Source of the DNA: Paenibacillus sp. Root52
Lineage (GTDB): Bacteria > Bacillota > Bacilli > Paenibacillales > Paenibacillaceae
Reading direction: 5' to 3'
Length of the DNA stretch: 64,000 nucleotides
Assembly: GCF_001426865.1 (NCBI RefSeq)
Contig: NZ_LMFO01000013.1
Span: 1,061 to 65,060 of the forward strand
Shown here: positions 7,441 to 16,058 of the stretch, piece after piece
Numbering within the stretch: position 1 is the stretch's first letter
Layout of the letters: each line of letters opens with the position of its first letter
Notes under the pieces: generated by a model
The model's database searches: none
Seen by the model: only the letters and a program-made list of their open reading frames with translations
Told to the model about the DNA's origin: nothing
Program-made: the position numbers and the translations under genes

Positions 7441-7533
7441 ATCGAATCCCATACTCACGCTAATTAAAGTAATCACCGCAATAATTATGGATTGTTTGAT
7501 ATTTAACTCGAAATCGCGAAATTTGAGTTGCAT
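7423..7533 (-). CDS. 36-aa single-span membrane protein
   Basis: On the minus strand AAAGGAG lies 9 bases before an ATG opening a 36-codon frame. The product has a charged N-terminus (MQLKFRDFELN), a hydrophobic span of about 15 residues (SIIIAVITLISVS) and a short tail. A terminator overlaps its stop. It is the only gene in the 413-bp gap between the two early plus-strand blocks and is antiparallel to both. The function is unknown. A small membrane protein expressed in the lysogen, such as an exclusion factor, is one possibility. Confidence 0.62.
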   Translation of the reverse strand: MQLKFRDFELNIKQSIIIAVITLISVSMGFDASLFK

Positions 7534-7558
7534 TTTCTCAGCTCCTTTTTTATGTACA

Positions 7559-7581
7559 TGTAATGCAAGTTACACATTACA
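7559..7581. promoter_or_regulatory. Inverted repeat upstream of small minus-strand gene
   Basis: TGTAATG at 7559-7565 and CATTACA at 7575-7581 form a 7-bp inverted repeat spaced by 9. It lies about 25-50 bp upstream of the minus-strand start at 7533. The position and symmetry suit a dimeric regulator site. The rest of the gap up to 7769 is AT-rich, and I see no convincing sigma-A promoter in it. Confidence 0.4.
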
Positions 7582-7769
7582 CATATCAGAGGGCTAGAAT
7601 TACACCCACTGTATGTATCAAGAAAACAGTGAGCTACTCACGAGAAAAGGAGAAAACTGCGGTGCTTCATGACTAATATAACATAATATTCCTTATGTGT
7701 AATTAAGAAAATACGTTCTCATTTTTTTGAATATTGCTTTTATTTTAGGTCTTTGAGAAAGGGGTGTTC

Positions 7770-9719
7770 ATGAGCTTGTTACAGATTGACTTGGAAACTT
7801 ACAGCAGCATTGATCTGAAAGCATGTGGTGTTCATCGATACGTTGAGGCTGAGGACTTCGAGATTCTACTCTTCGCCTTCGCATTCGATGACGATCCAGT
7901 CCAAGTTATCGACCTAACTGATTTTCAGGATATTCCAAGAGACGTCCTGGACGCGCTTCGGATGGATGTGACCAAGACAGCCTGGAATGCTGGGTTTGAA
8001 CGTGCAGCTATTGCCAAGTATTTCGGTATGGAGTGTCCACCTAAGCACTGGCGTTGCTCTATGGCTCATGCTTATACGTTGGGGCTGCCCGGTTCACTGG
8101 ATAGAGCAGCCAAGGCACTCGGGTTGGACGTTCAGAAGGACAACAAGGGTAAGGCATTAATCAAGTATTTCAGTGTTCCCTGCAAGCCGACAAAGGTCAA
8201 TGGTGGACGTACTCGTAACTATGCGTACCATGACACGGATCGCTGGCAGCAATACGTGGATTATAACCGGCAGGACGTTGTGGTGGAACGCGAGGTGCGT
8301 AAGCGTCTGGAGCGATTCCCTGTACCCGAACGTGAATGGCAGGTATGGGCATTGGATCAGAAAATTAACGATTACGGCATCGGGGTAGATGAGAATCTGA
8401 TAGGTCATGCTATTGCCTGTTCACAACAATATACAGAGCGGTTACTTGTTGAAGCCAAGGAGCTGACCGGAGTCGATAACCCGAATAGCTTACCGCAGCT
8501 CAAAGAGTGGTTCGCTGATCAGGGGCTACAGATCGATAGTTTAAGTAAAGACAACATGCCTGAACTGCTGGATGCTGCACCTACGGAAGAGACTCACCGT
8601 ATGCTGGAGCTTCGGCAGGAGATGGGCAAAACTTCTGTCAATAAATATGATGCCATGAAGCTGGGTACCTGTGACGACGGCAGGGTTCGAGGGATCTTAC
8701 AGTACTGTGGAGCCAGTCGAACATGGCGCTGGGCTGGACGGCGGGTGCAGATGCACAATCTACCGCAGAATCACCTGGAGGATCTAGACAGGGCACGCAA
8801 CGTGCTTTCTTCTGGAAATTACGAGCTGCTGGAAATGCTCTACGGTGCTCCACCTTTTGTATTGTCTGAACTTATTCGTACCTCGTTGATCCCTTCACCG
8901 GGTAATCGCTTCATCGTTTCTGACTTCTCAGCAATTGAGGCAAGGGTCATTGCTTGGCTGGCTGATGAAATGTGGGTACTGGAAGTCTTCGCGGGGCACG
9001 GCAAGATTTATGAAGCAACGGCTTCACGTATGTTTGGAATTGACTTCGACTCGATTGTGAAAGGGCATGAAAACTATAAATATCGTGCTTCAGGAAAAGT
9101 GGCCACTTTGGCGTGTGGTTTCGGTGGTGGTGCAGCAGCTATGGAGCAGATGGATAAGAAGAAGGAGATTCCTGCAGATCAGTACGATCCTTTGGTCAGA
9201 CAGTGGCGGGATGCGAATCCTAAAATACGTAAGCTGTGGTACCGTGCTGAGGCTGCAGCTATCGAAGCTGTTCAAACAAAAGGTGTTGTCAAATTGGCTC
9301 ATGGCGTAAGTTACCGATACGCCAAGGGGATGTTGTTTGCGGATCTTCCGAGTGGACACAGCTTGTCCTATCCTTCGCCTGAGATCAGACCTGATCCCAA
9401 GTTCAATAAGGATGGATTATCCTTCATGGCTCCAGATAAAACGGGTCGTATGGTTCGGCAGCGTACCTGGGGCGGTACCCTGGTGGAGAACCTGGTTCAA
9501 GCTATTGCAAGAGATTGTCTCGCGGAGAGTTTACTTCGGATGGATCGAGCTGGTTTCAATATTCCATTGCATGTTCATGACGAGATTGTGCTGGATGTTC
9601 CGGAGGATGTTAGCTCGGTGGAGGAAGTAACTGACCTCATGGGTCAACCCATCGAATGGGCACCGGGACTGCCTCTAAAGGCAGCCGGCTTTGAATGTGA
9701 ATTTTATCAGAAGGACTGA
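7770..9719 (+). CDS. Phage DNA polymerase, family A with 3'-5' exonuclease
   Basis: This 649-aa replicative polymerase has an N-terminal DnaQ-like exonuclease (LQIDLETYSS, then the late Asp motif YNRQDVVVEREV). Polymerase motif A is DFSAIEARV (D385, E390), the motif B region is RASGKVATLACGFGGG, and motif C is HVHDEIVLDV with D604 and E605. These are the catalytic acids that hold the metal ions. ATG 7770 is favoured over GTG 7764 because GAAAGGGG lies just upstream. The length and layout match polymerases of Gram-positive phages that replicate independently of host Pol III. Confidence 0.95.
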   Translation: MSLLQIDLETYSSIDLKACGVHRYVEAEDFEILLFAFAFDDDPVQVIDLTDFQDIPRDVLDALRMDVTKTAWNAGFERAAIAKYFGMECPPKHWRCSMAHAYTLGLPGSLDRAAKALGLDVQKDNKGKALIKYFSVPCKPTKVNGGRTRNYAYHDTDRWQQYVDYNRQDVVVEREVRKRLERFPVPEREWQVWALDQKINDYGIGVDENLIGHAIACSQQYTERLLVEAKELTGVDNPNSLPQLKEWFADQGLQIDSLSKDNMPELLDAAPTEETHRMLELRQEMGKTSVNKYDAMKLGTCDDGRVRGILQYCGASRTWRWAGRRVQMHNLPQNHLEDLDRARNVLSSGNYELLEMLYGAPPFVLSELIRTSLIPSPGNRFIVSDFSAIEARVIAWLADEMWVLEVFAGHGKIYEATASRMFGIDFDSIVKGHENYKYRASGKVATLACGFGGGAAAMEQMDKKKEIPADQYDPLVRQWRDANPKIRKLWYRAEAAAIEAVQTKGVVKLAHGVSYRYAKGMLFADLPSGHSLSYPSPEIRPDPKFNKDGLSFMAPDKTGRMVRQRTWGGTLVENLVQAIARDCLAESLLRMDRAGFNIPLHVHDEIVLDVPEDVSSVEEVTDLMGQPIEWAPGLPLKAAGFECEFYQKD

Positions 9720-9721
9720 CT

Positions 9722-10039
9722 TTAGACTTCGTCAGACAGCCTGTATATCGAATTTTCACTAATTTCTAAATATTTTAATGAGGGCTCCAATTTTGAAGCG
9801 ATGAAGTCCGTAAATTCTTTAACACTCTTTTCTTTTTGAGTGGAAACATACAGGTGCGCTAGCTTTAATTCAGACTCATCAAAAGGGTCTAAGCTAATTT
9901 GAGTTACGGCATCATAATGTATCTCTTGGATCTCATAGTTACTTTCAATCTTTATGAGTTTTTCGAGTCTGGATACTGTGTCATTGTCAGAAACAATAAA
10001 TAAGGTGCGGTAACTACTCTGTTGTATCGAGATTTCCAA
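9722..10039 (-). CDS. Hypothetical antisense-oriented phage protein
   Basis: This 105-aa protein of unknown function is predicted to be mixed alpha/beta, with an acidic middle (SLDPFDESELKLAH). It is encoded opposite to its neighbours. Its stop is 3 bases from the polymerase stop, and its TTG start has AAGGAGAG 9 bases upstream. The lone inverted gene, wedged between polymerase and primase and lower in GC than both, looks like a moron expressed from its own promoter. No motif was recognised. Confidence 0.68.
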   Translation of the reverse strand: MEISIQQSSYRTLFIVSDNDTVSRLEKLIKIESNYEIQEIHYDAVTQISLDPFDESELKLAHLYVSTQKEKSVKEFTDFIASKLEPSLKYLEISENSIYRLSDEV

Positions 10040-10086
10040 AATTTAATCTCTCCTTTAATTGGGGGTTGTCTCTATTTTACTTCCTT

Positions 10087-10110
10087 AATAGTAACTCAAA
10101 TAGTAACTCA
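10087..10110. repeat. Tandem 12-bp repeat between divergent genes
   Basis: AATAGTAACTCA occurs twice head to tail (10087-10098 and 10099-10110). A degenerate third copy follows (AATGAACTC). It lies between the divergent 9722-10039 gene and the primase-helicase and could be a regulator site. Confidence 0.5.
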
Positions 10111-10189
10111 AATGAACTCTAATAAAAATATAAGCACTGGGTTTTCATATAATTATGAACAAGATTTAAACACAGATTGAGGTGGCAAC

Positions 10190-12526
10190 ATGCACGAATT
10201 AGACATATCGCTCGGTAAGCACCGCGCAGACATGAGCTGGAAGCCGGAATACTGGACATGGGATGAAGTTGTTGATCGGCTCAGAAAGGTTCGACGGACA
10301 GCGGAGACGATGGCAGCCTATGACAAAATGAGTGTGCCAGCAAAAGGAAAAACCAAAGATGGCGCTTCATTCGTCGGTGGTCTGATCCTAGGCGGACGGC
10401 GGAAGAAGGAGAACGTGGATTCACGCAGCCTTATTACCCTCGATGCCGACTTTGCTGACGATGGATTCTCATTCGCCGTGGAGCTGATCTTGGGTGGCCG
10501 GGCGTATGCGATCTATTCGACGCACAGTCACCGGCCAGATAAACAAAAGTATCGCCTAATCGTTCCAGGAGATCGATCCATGAATCCGGACGAATACGCT
10601 GCCGTCAGCCGTAAGCTAGCGGAGCAGATCGGCATTAACTATTTTGATAAAACGACATTCGACGTTCATCGGCTCATGTACTGGCCGTCGTGTTCAAAGG
10701 ATGCAGAGCCGGTACTGGAGATCGGTGAAGGGGATGCCCTTAGTGTCGATGAGGTATTGAATCAATATGAAGATTGGCAGGATGTTGCAGCTTGGCCACG
10801 GCATCCGGAAGAAGGTCGGGTGTTGCGCTACGTTGCAACGAGGGCTCAAGATCCCCGAGAGAAGATGGGTACCATTGGGTTGTTCTGTAGGGCGTTCACG
10901 ATTGAGGAAGGCATTGAGAATTTCCTATCCGACATTTACAGCCAGGGTACCATAACCAATCGATATACCTATACTAGAGGCTCTAGTGCAAACGGACTTG
11001 AGGTCTATCCCGAACAGGATCTCGCTTACTCGCACCAGGACAGCGATCCGATCAGTGATGGCCGGACATACAATTTATTCGATCTAGTGCGAGTTCATAA
11101 ATTTGGTCATTTGGATGAGCGAGTGAAAGAGTTCACGCCAGATGCCAAGAAGCCTAGTCATATGGCGATGGAGCATTGGGCGATTCGGCTTCCTGAAGTG
11201 AATCGTGCTGCGGGTGCGGAACTACAGGCAGACTTCGCAGACGTGGATTTCGATGATGAAGATGAACCGGAGGATGATAGTTGGTTAGAACAGCTGGAAC
11301 GCCACCATAAGACGGGGAAGCTGCTTCCCACCGCAGGCAACATTGAGTTGATCCTATCAAACGGTACCTGGAACGACATTCTTGGATATGACGCTTTTGG
11401 TAATGCAGAGGTCATTCGTAGACCTCTGCCATGGCGTGAAAAGGAGCGTCCTGGACGCCTGTATGAACCTTGGCTTGGAGCTGACGACAAGAGGCTGCAA
11501 CACTGGTTTTCAAAGGCTCATGACATTAATAGTGCAAAGACCATTCAAAACGCATTTACGGAAGTCGTTCATCGGAACACGTTTCATCCGATCAAGACAT
11601 TTTTGGAGTCTACATCATGGGACGGTATGCCTCGTGCAGAACGATTGTTCACCGTTTATCTAGGGGCAGCTGATACACATTACGTACGTCAGGTTACACG
11701 TAAGATGTTACTTGCTGCTGTGGCTAGACTCTACCGTCCTGGGTGCAAGTTCGACCAGATGCTAGTGTTGGTGGGTCCACAAGGTGCCGGCAAGAGCTCA
11801 CTACTGGCAAAGCTTGGCCGTGAGTGGTTCAGTGATAGCTTGAGGACATTCGAGAACAAAGAGGCGGGGGAACACCTGCAGTCAGGTTGGATCTTCGAGA
11901 TTGGGGAGCTATCGGCTATGAAGAAGACCGAGGTCGAAGAGGTTAAAGCCTTCTTGTCCAAAACGGAAGACCGGTACCGTGTTGCGTATGACAGACAGGT
12001 ATCGGAGTTTCCACGGAAATGCGTATTCTTTGGTACAACGAACACGAAGGGGTTCCTACGTGACATGACAGGAAACCGCCGTTTTTGGCCGATAGAAGTA
12101 TTTCCTGATCGAGCAGAAAAAAGCCATTGGGATCATCTTTCCGATGAAGATGTGAGCCAAATCTGGGCAGAGGTACTCAGCTGGTTTAAGGCGGGGGAAA
12201 CCTTGGAGCTGGATAGTGAGGCACGCATGGAAGCAGAGCGGCAACAAGCGGCACATATGGAGAGTGATCCACGTGAGGGTCTTATCCAGGAGTGGCTGGA
12301 ATCCGAGGAACTGGACGAGCTTGACCGTCCTTCAGGCTTGCGTCAGCGGGTGTGTGCAGCCCAAATCTGGGTGGAATGCCTCAGTAAACGAAAGGGCGAC
12401 ATGAAGCCCTGGGAGGCAAAAGAGATATGCGACATTATGCGAAAAGTTCCCGGCTGGTACGAAGCTAAAGGGCGTTTACGCATTCCTGGTTACGGTTTGC
12501 AGACCGTCTTCCATAAAGAAGAATAG
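10190..12526 (+). CDS. VapE-type primase-helicase
   Basis: This 778-aa replication protein has an N-terminal primase-like region (LITLDADFADD, then a HRLMYWPS segment, typical of archaeo-eukaryotic-type primases of phages). Its C-terminal half is a virulence-associated E family ATPase. The Walker A motif is GPQGAGKSS (residues 529-537), with a Walker B-like WIFEIGELSAM and a sensor region FFGTTN followed by GNRRFWPI. Such proteins initiate phage replication. An iteron array begins 2 bp after its stop, which fits a role as origin-binding helicase. Confidence 0.9.
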   Translation: MHELDISLGKHRADMSWKPEYWTWDEVVDRLRKVRRTAETMAAYDKMSVPAKGKTKDGASFVGGLILGGRRKKENVDSRSLITLDADFADDGFSFAVELILGGRAYAIYSTHSHRPDKQKYRLIVPGDRSMNPDEYAAVSRKLAEQIGINYFDKTTFDVHRLMYWPSCSKDAEPVLEIGEGDALSVDEVLNQYEDWQDVAAWPRHPEEGRVLRYVATRAQDPREKMGTIGLFCRAFTIEEGIENFLSDIYSQGTITNRYTYTRGSSANGLEVYPEQDLAYSHQDSDPISDGRTYNLFDLVRVHKFGHLDERVKEFTPDAKKPSHMAMEHWAIRLPEVNRAAGAELQADFADVDFDDEDEPEDDSWLEQLERHHKTGKLLPTAGNIELILSNGTWNDILGYDAFGNAEVIRRPLPWREKERPGRLYEPWLGADDKRLQHWFSKAHDINSAKTIQNAFTEVVHRNTFHPIKTFLESTSWDGMPRAERLFTVYLGAADTHYVRQVTRKMLLAAVARLYRPGCKFDQMLVLVGPQGAGKSSLLAKLGREWFSDSLRTFENKEAGEHLQSGWIFEIGELSAMKKTEVEEVKAFLSKTEDRYRVAYDRQVSEFPRKCVFFGTTNTKGFLRDMTGNRRFWPIEVFPDRAEKSHWDHLSDEDVSQIWAEVLSWFKAGETLELDSEARMEAERQQAAHMESDPREGLIQEWLESEELDELDRPSGLRQRVCAAQIWVECLSKRKGDMKPWEAKEICDIMRKVPGWYEAKGRLRIPGYGLQTVFHKEE

Positions 12527-12527
12527 T

Positions 12528-12775
12528 GTATCAGTAACCTGTATCAGTGGTGTATCAGTAAACGGATTACTGATACAGATTTTGATCAGTAATCACAGTG
12601 ACGTATCAGTGAAAATGAAATTACTGATACACCAAAAACCCATGACTGATAAGGGATTTCATTGTGTGTATCAGTAATCACAGTAAATATATCAATAATA
12701 TTAAAAAGAATAATTAACCTATATATAGGGATACGGGATATAGGTTAAACACACATTCTGTACGCATACGTGTGT
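12528..12775. other. Putative replication origin: iterons, AT-rich region, inverted repeats
   Basis: The 10-mer GTATCAGTAA or a close variant occurs at 12528, 12541, 12552, 12603 and 12668 on the plus strand. It occurs inverted as TTACTGATAC at 12567 and 12621. Degenerate copies lie near 12584, 12643 and 12689. An AT-rich stretch (about 12686-12725) follows, then an 11-bp perfect inverted repeat TTAACCTATAT/ATATAGGTTAA (12714-12724 and 12738-12748) and an ACACAC/GTGTGT pair. Iterons plus an AT-rich unwinding element directly after a primase-helicase gene are the hallmarks of a phage origin. The 287-bp gap has no gene. Confidence 0.78.
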
Positions 12776-12813
12776 AGGGTGTTACAACTGATCACCAGAA
12801 TTTGGGAGGTTCT

Positions 12814-13095
12814 ATGCGAGAATCACAACTGGAACGTAAGACACGGATTGCTGTGGAGCGGATCGGAGGGAAGATGCCGAAGTGGGTTAGCCCTGGTAAT
12901 CGAGGGGTGCCTGATCGTTTGGCCATCTTGCCGGGTGGACAAACCGTGTACGTGGAATTGAAAGCACCAGGTAAGCCCCTTGAGCCTTTACAACGGAAAT
13001 GGCGAAAGGATCTGTTAGCCCTGGGACATGTGCATTACAAAATTGACAGCGAAGCCGACATCGAGCGGTTCATTCAGGAGGTGATGCCGAAATGA
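12814..13095 (+). CDS. VRR-NUC domain nuclease
   Basis: This 93-aa stand-alone VRR-NUC protein belongs to the PD-(D/E)XK nuclease superfamily seen in many phages. The active-site signature is GVPDRLAILPGGQTVYVELKAPG, giving D and E-x-K. ATG 12814 follows GGGAGGT. The stop overlaps the start of the SNF2-like helicase gene (4 bp). Stand-alone VRR-NUC genes next to SNF2-like helicases are a recurrent phage pair, probably acting on branched DNA. Confidence 0.9.
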   Translation: MRESQLERKTRIAVERIGGKMPKWVSPGNRGVPDRLAILPGGQTVYVELKAPGKPLEPLQRKWRKDLLALGHVHYKIDSEADIERFIQEVMPK

Positions 13096-14466
13096 AGTTC
13101 ATTCCCCACCAGTATCAAGCCTATGCAACGCAGCGGATTCTGGACACGCCTTTCGTTGGCCTGTTTCTGGAGATGGGCTTAGGTTAGCAAAACAGTATCT
13201 ACCCTGACGGCCATTGATCAGCTACAGAACGATTATTTTGAGGCTGACCGCGTACTGGTTATTGCACCGCTTCGTGTAGCTGATGATACCTGGGCACGTG
13301 AGATTTACAAATGGGATCACCTGCAGCACCTGCGGATCAGTAAGGTGCTGGGTACCGTAGATCAGCGCCGAAAGGCTTTGAAGGCTGATGCTGATATCTG
13401 GGTCATTAACCGCGAGAATGTGGAATGGTTGGTTGGTGAGTATGGCAGCAAGTGGCCGTTTGATACCGTTGTGATCGATGAGCTTTCCAGCTTTAAGAAT
13501 CACCAGTCTAAGCGGTTCAAGGCGCTTCGCCGGATCCGGCCTATGGTCAAGCGACTGATCGGCTTGACGGGTACACCTGCCCCGAACAGTCTTATGGATC
13601 TGTGGGCTCCTGTTTATTTGCTGGATCAGGGAGATCGACTTGGCAAGACCGTAACAGCTTACCGTGATCGGTACTTTGTTCCTGGTGAACGTAGTGGACA
13701 TATCGTGTACAACTGGAAGCAGAAAAAGGAATCCGAGGATCGGATCTATGAGGCGATTAGTGATATTGCCGTCAGCATGAAAGCGGAAGACTGGCTGGAG
13801 CTGCCTGAACGCATTGATCGAACCGTGACCGTTCGTCTCACTGGAAAAGCCGCTGAACTTTACAAGAAGCTGGAGATGGAGCTGTTGATCGAGTATGCAG
13901 ATGCGGATGTTGTAGCGCAGACCGCTGCCGTGCTTAGTAATAAGCTTCTGCAGATGGCAAGCGGGGCGGTCTATGACGAGGATCGCGGAGTTAAAGAGAT
14001 CCATGAGGCTAAGCTTGATGCCTTAGAGGATGTGATCGAGGCAGCAAACGGCAAGCCGGTTATGGTGTTTTATAACTACCAGCACAGCCTTAGCCGGATC
14101 CAAGAGAGATTCCCGCAAGCCAAGATCCTGCGAAAAGGCAAAGATGGCAACGAGGATATTCGCGCCTGGAACAACGATGAGACGCCGCTTCTCCTGCTTC
14201 ATCCCAAGTCAGCTGGCCACGGTTTAAACTTGCAGGACTCCAGCTGCAGAACGGTTACCTGGTTCGACCAGATCTGGAGCCTAGAAGAAGATCAGCAGGC
14301 GAATGCCAGGGTTCACCGACAGGGGGTCAAGCATAATATTGTCGTGATTCGATTGGTTGCTGAGGGAACCATGGATGAGGATGCCGTGGCGGCACTGGAG
14401 CGCAAAGCGACTGGACAAGATGCTTTAATGGACGCCGTGAAAGCCCGGATCGAAAGGGTGAAATAG
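13092..14466 (+). pseudogene. SNF2-like helicase, frameshifted within Walker A
   Basis: The intact family member would be about 457 aa. The frame from ATG 13092 runs through VGLFLEMGLG and hits TAG at 13185. From 13189 another frame continues KTVSTLTAIDQ and stays open to 14466, so four extra bases (TAGC, 13185-13188) split the Walker A motif GLG|KT. Downstream motifs are intact: DELSSFKN (DEAD-box equivalent), GLTGTPAPN, the SAGHGLNLQ motif and the ARVHRQG arginine-finger region. An internal ATG at 13345 would give a protein without the ATP-binding loop. The damage could be a real inactivation or a sequencing error. A +1 shift at GGT-TAG would restore GLGSKT. Confidence 0.85.
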
Positions 14467-15315
14467 ATGAGTTCACGCATCAACACCGTTAATCAAATCA
14501 GCGATTTACTGGATAACCATTGCAAAGGATGCAAGACCAAAACAGAGTACAACCGGGAACATGGGGGTAACACATCGTTTATCACAACGCACTGTAGTGT
14601 AGTTTGTCCGATCGGCATTGAGCTTGGAAAACTCGGCCAAGCGTTGAACAACGTTACCCAATCGAATCGAACTAAACAGGAGGATAAGCCTATGACAAAA
14701 TTCAAGATGACGGAAGAGCAGTTCAATGCCGAACGTGCTTCGGGGAAGTCTGTTGCACAGATCGCCAAAGAACAGGGCGTTACTGAGGTGACCGTATATA
14801 ACCATATCAGTAAATGGGCAGATGCGAGGAAGCCTAAACAAGAGAAACTTCTGCGAGAAAAGGACGTTTCCCCACCAGGACCACCTAGTGAAGAGCTATT
14901 GCTTAAAGCAGAGAAGGAGATCGAGCGACTGACGTCAGAGGTTACGAAGCTGGAAGAATATCGCGTTGAGGTGTGCAAGGATAACGATCGCTTATCGGCA
15001 CTGTTAAAAGAGGTTGAGCAAGATCGGATCGAGTATAAGAGAATGTTTGAGAGCGGATATAAACTGAGCCAGGATCAAACAGCTAAAATATCAGAACATC
15101 TGGCAACGATTAACTCTTTACGCGAAGATTGCGACAATCTAGTTGACGAGGTGAACCGGCTTACCGTGCAGAATGCTGATCTGGAAGAGCAGCTGAGCCA
15201 ACGGGAGCCTATCAATGCGGTACCGAACACTGAGGTGCACCGTTTGGATTCTGCGATTCAGGATCTGACTCGTGCACGGTGGATCCTGAATCGGCTGTCA
15301 GCATCGGGGGAGTAG
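14467..15315 (+). CDS. Zinc-finger plus HTH coiled-coil phage protein
   Basis: This is one 282-codon frame with two parts. Residues 1-75 carry CKGCKTKTEYNREHG and further cysteines (CSVVC), like the small zinc-finger proteins that often precede ArpU genes. At 14692 an internal ATG with a near-perfect AGGAGGATA upstream starts MTKFKMTEEQF. That part has a helix-turn-helix (KSVAQIAKEQGVTEVTVYNHI) and a long coiled coil (about residues 140-250). No stop separates the parts, so the frame may give a full-length fusion and a 207-aa short form. Probably regulatory. Exact function unknown. Confidence 0.75.
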   Translation: MSSRINTVNQISDLLDNHCKGCKTKTEYNREHGGNTSFITTHCSVVCPIGIELGKLGQALNNVTQSNRTKQEDKPMTKFKMTEEQFNAERASGKSVAQIAKEQGVTEVTVYNHISKWADARKPKQEKLLREKDVSPPGPPSEELLLKAEKEIERLTSEVTKLEEYRVEVCKDNDRLSALLKEVEQDRIEYKRMFESGYKLSQDQTAKISEHLATINSLREDCDNLVDEVNRLTVQNADLEEQLSQREPINAVPNTEVHRLDSAIQDLTRARWILNRLSASGE

Positions 15316-15318
15316 CCT

Positions 15319-15930
15319 ATGGCCAGCGCGAGAGAACAACAGGTTATCGAGCAACTGACCGAGTACAAGGCGATGCAGGCACGACTCCAAGCACTGGGGA
15401 CTTATAAGGTCGGCGGAGGAATTACCATTAGCCGCTTATCTGAGGAGGATGAGCTGCAGCAGCTTCACCGTCGTTTACGGGGACGACCAAGCTACATGTA
15501 TCTATCCCGTAAAGAGCAGCAGCTGGAGACGGTGGCGCATACGTACCTGGATCGGTATCCTGCAGGAGTAAAGGCACAACTTGCAGCGGTACCCGACATT
15601 GGACTCTATGAAGAGGACGATCCCTTGCTGCAACAGTTGCGAAATAAGATCAGTGCAGTGATCGATGCACGAAGCGGAGTCAAGAGTGACTTGGATGATG
15701 TGCTTGAACGTCTGGCTGAGCTTCAGGATCTGCAGGCTGAGGTTGAACGGGTTGACCAGGTGATGCAGCTGCTGGAGGACTATAAACCGGATTATGCCGA
15801 GATTCTGAAACAAGCGTTCGTTGAGAAGAAGAACTGGCAAGAGATAACGGCGAAATCCCGTGTATCTAAAGCTGAGTTTTACCGAAGACGTGAGAAAGCT
15901 ATGCGGATGTATCTGAAACTGGCAAAATAA
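15319..15930 (+). CDS. ArpU-like late transcription regulator
   Basis: The 203-aa protein has a coiled-coil middle and a C-terminal sigma region 4-like helix-turn-helix (KNWQEITAKSRVSKAEFYRRREKAM), as in ArpU/DUF1492 regulators that switch on late phage genes. It is the last early gene. Directly after its stop come three GGGACT-type repeats spaced 11 bp apart in front of a -10 element, which are probably its own binding sites. Confidence 0.85.
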   Translation: MASAREQQVIEQLTEYKAMQARLQALGTYKVGGGITISRLSEEDELQQLHRRLRGRPSYMYLSRKEQQLETVAHTYLDRYPAGVKAQLAAVPDIGLYEEDDPLLQQLRNKISAVIDARSGVKSDLDDVLERLAELQDLQAEVERVDQVMQLLEDYKPDYAEILKQAFVEKKNWQEITAKSRVSKAEFYRRREKAMRMYLKLAK

Positions 15931-15933
15931 TCC

Positions 15934-15987
15934 GGGACTAAATAGAGACTAAGTCGGGACTCACAGCCTAAATTCCCGTGTTAAAAT
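15934..15987 (+). promoter_or_regulatory. Late promoter with helically phased activator repeats
   Basis: GGGACT at 15934, GAGACT at 15945 and GGGACT at 15956 are spaced exactly 11 bp apart. A -10-like TAAAAT lies at 15982-15987. No normal -35 exists. The third repeat lies where the -35 would be, as at activator-dependent promoters. It begins directly after the ArpU-like gene and would drive the terminase and virion genes. Confidence 0.65.
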
Positions 15988-16010
15988 GATATCGTGGACA
16001 ATTTATAAAA

Positions 16011-16057
16011 AGTCGCGTTGATGTACGGCATTGCCTGCATGTGACGCGATTTTTCTT
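16011..16057 (+). terminator. Hairpin before tRNA-like gene
   Basis: An outer stem TCGCGT/ACGCGA encloses an internal small hairpin (GGCATTGCC) and is followed by TTTTTCTT. It lies between the late promoter and the tRNA-like gene, so it is likely a leaky or regulated terminator. Confidence 0.55.
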
Positions 16058-16058
16058 A

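Noticed and set aside
7385..7597. 70-codon plus-strand frame between DUF2815 and the polymerase
   Set aside because: It starts inside a terminator hairpin without a ribosome binding site. The opposite strand holds a better supported 36-aa gene.
12528..12680. CRISPR array
   Set aside because: The repeats are only 10 bp, occur in both orientations and have irregular spacing, which fits iterons and not CRISPR.
13222..14004. 260-codon minus-strand frame across the helicase region
   Set aside because: The plus strand carries clear helicase motifs in one frame. The minus frame has no domain and no ribosome binding site.
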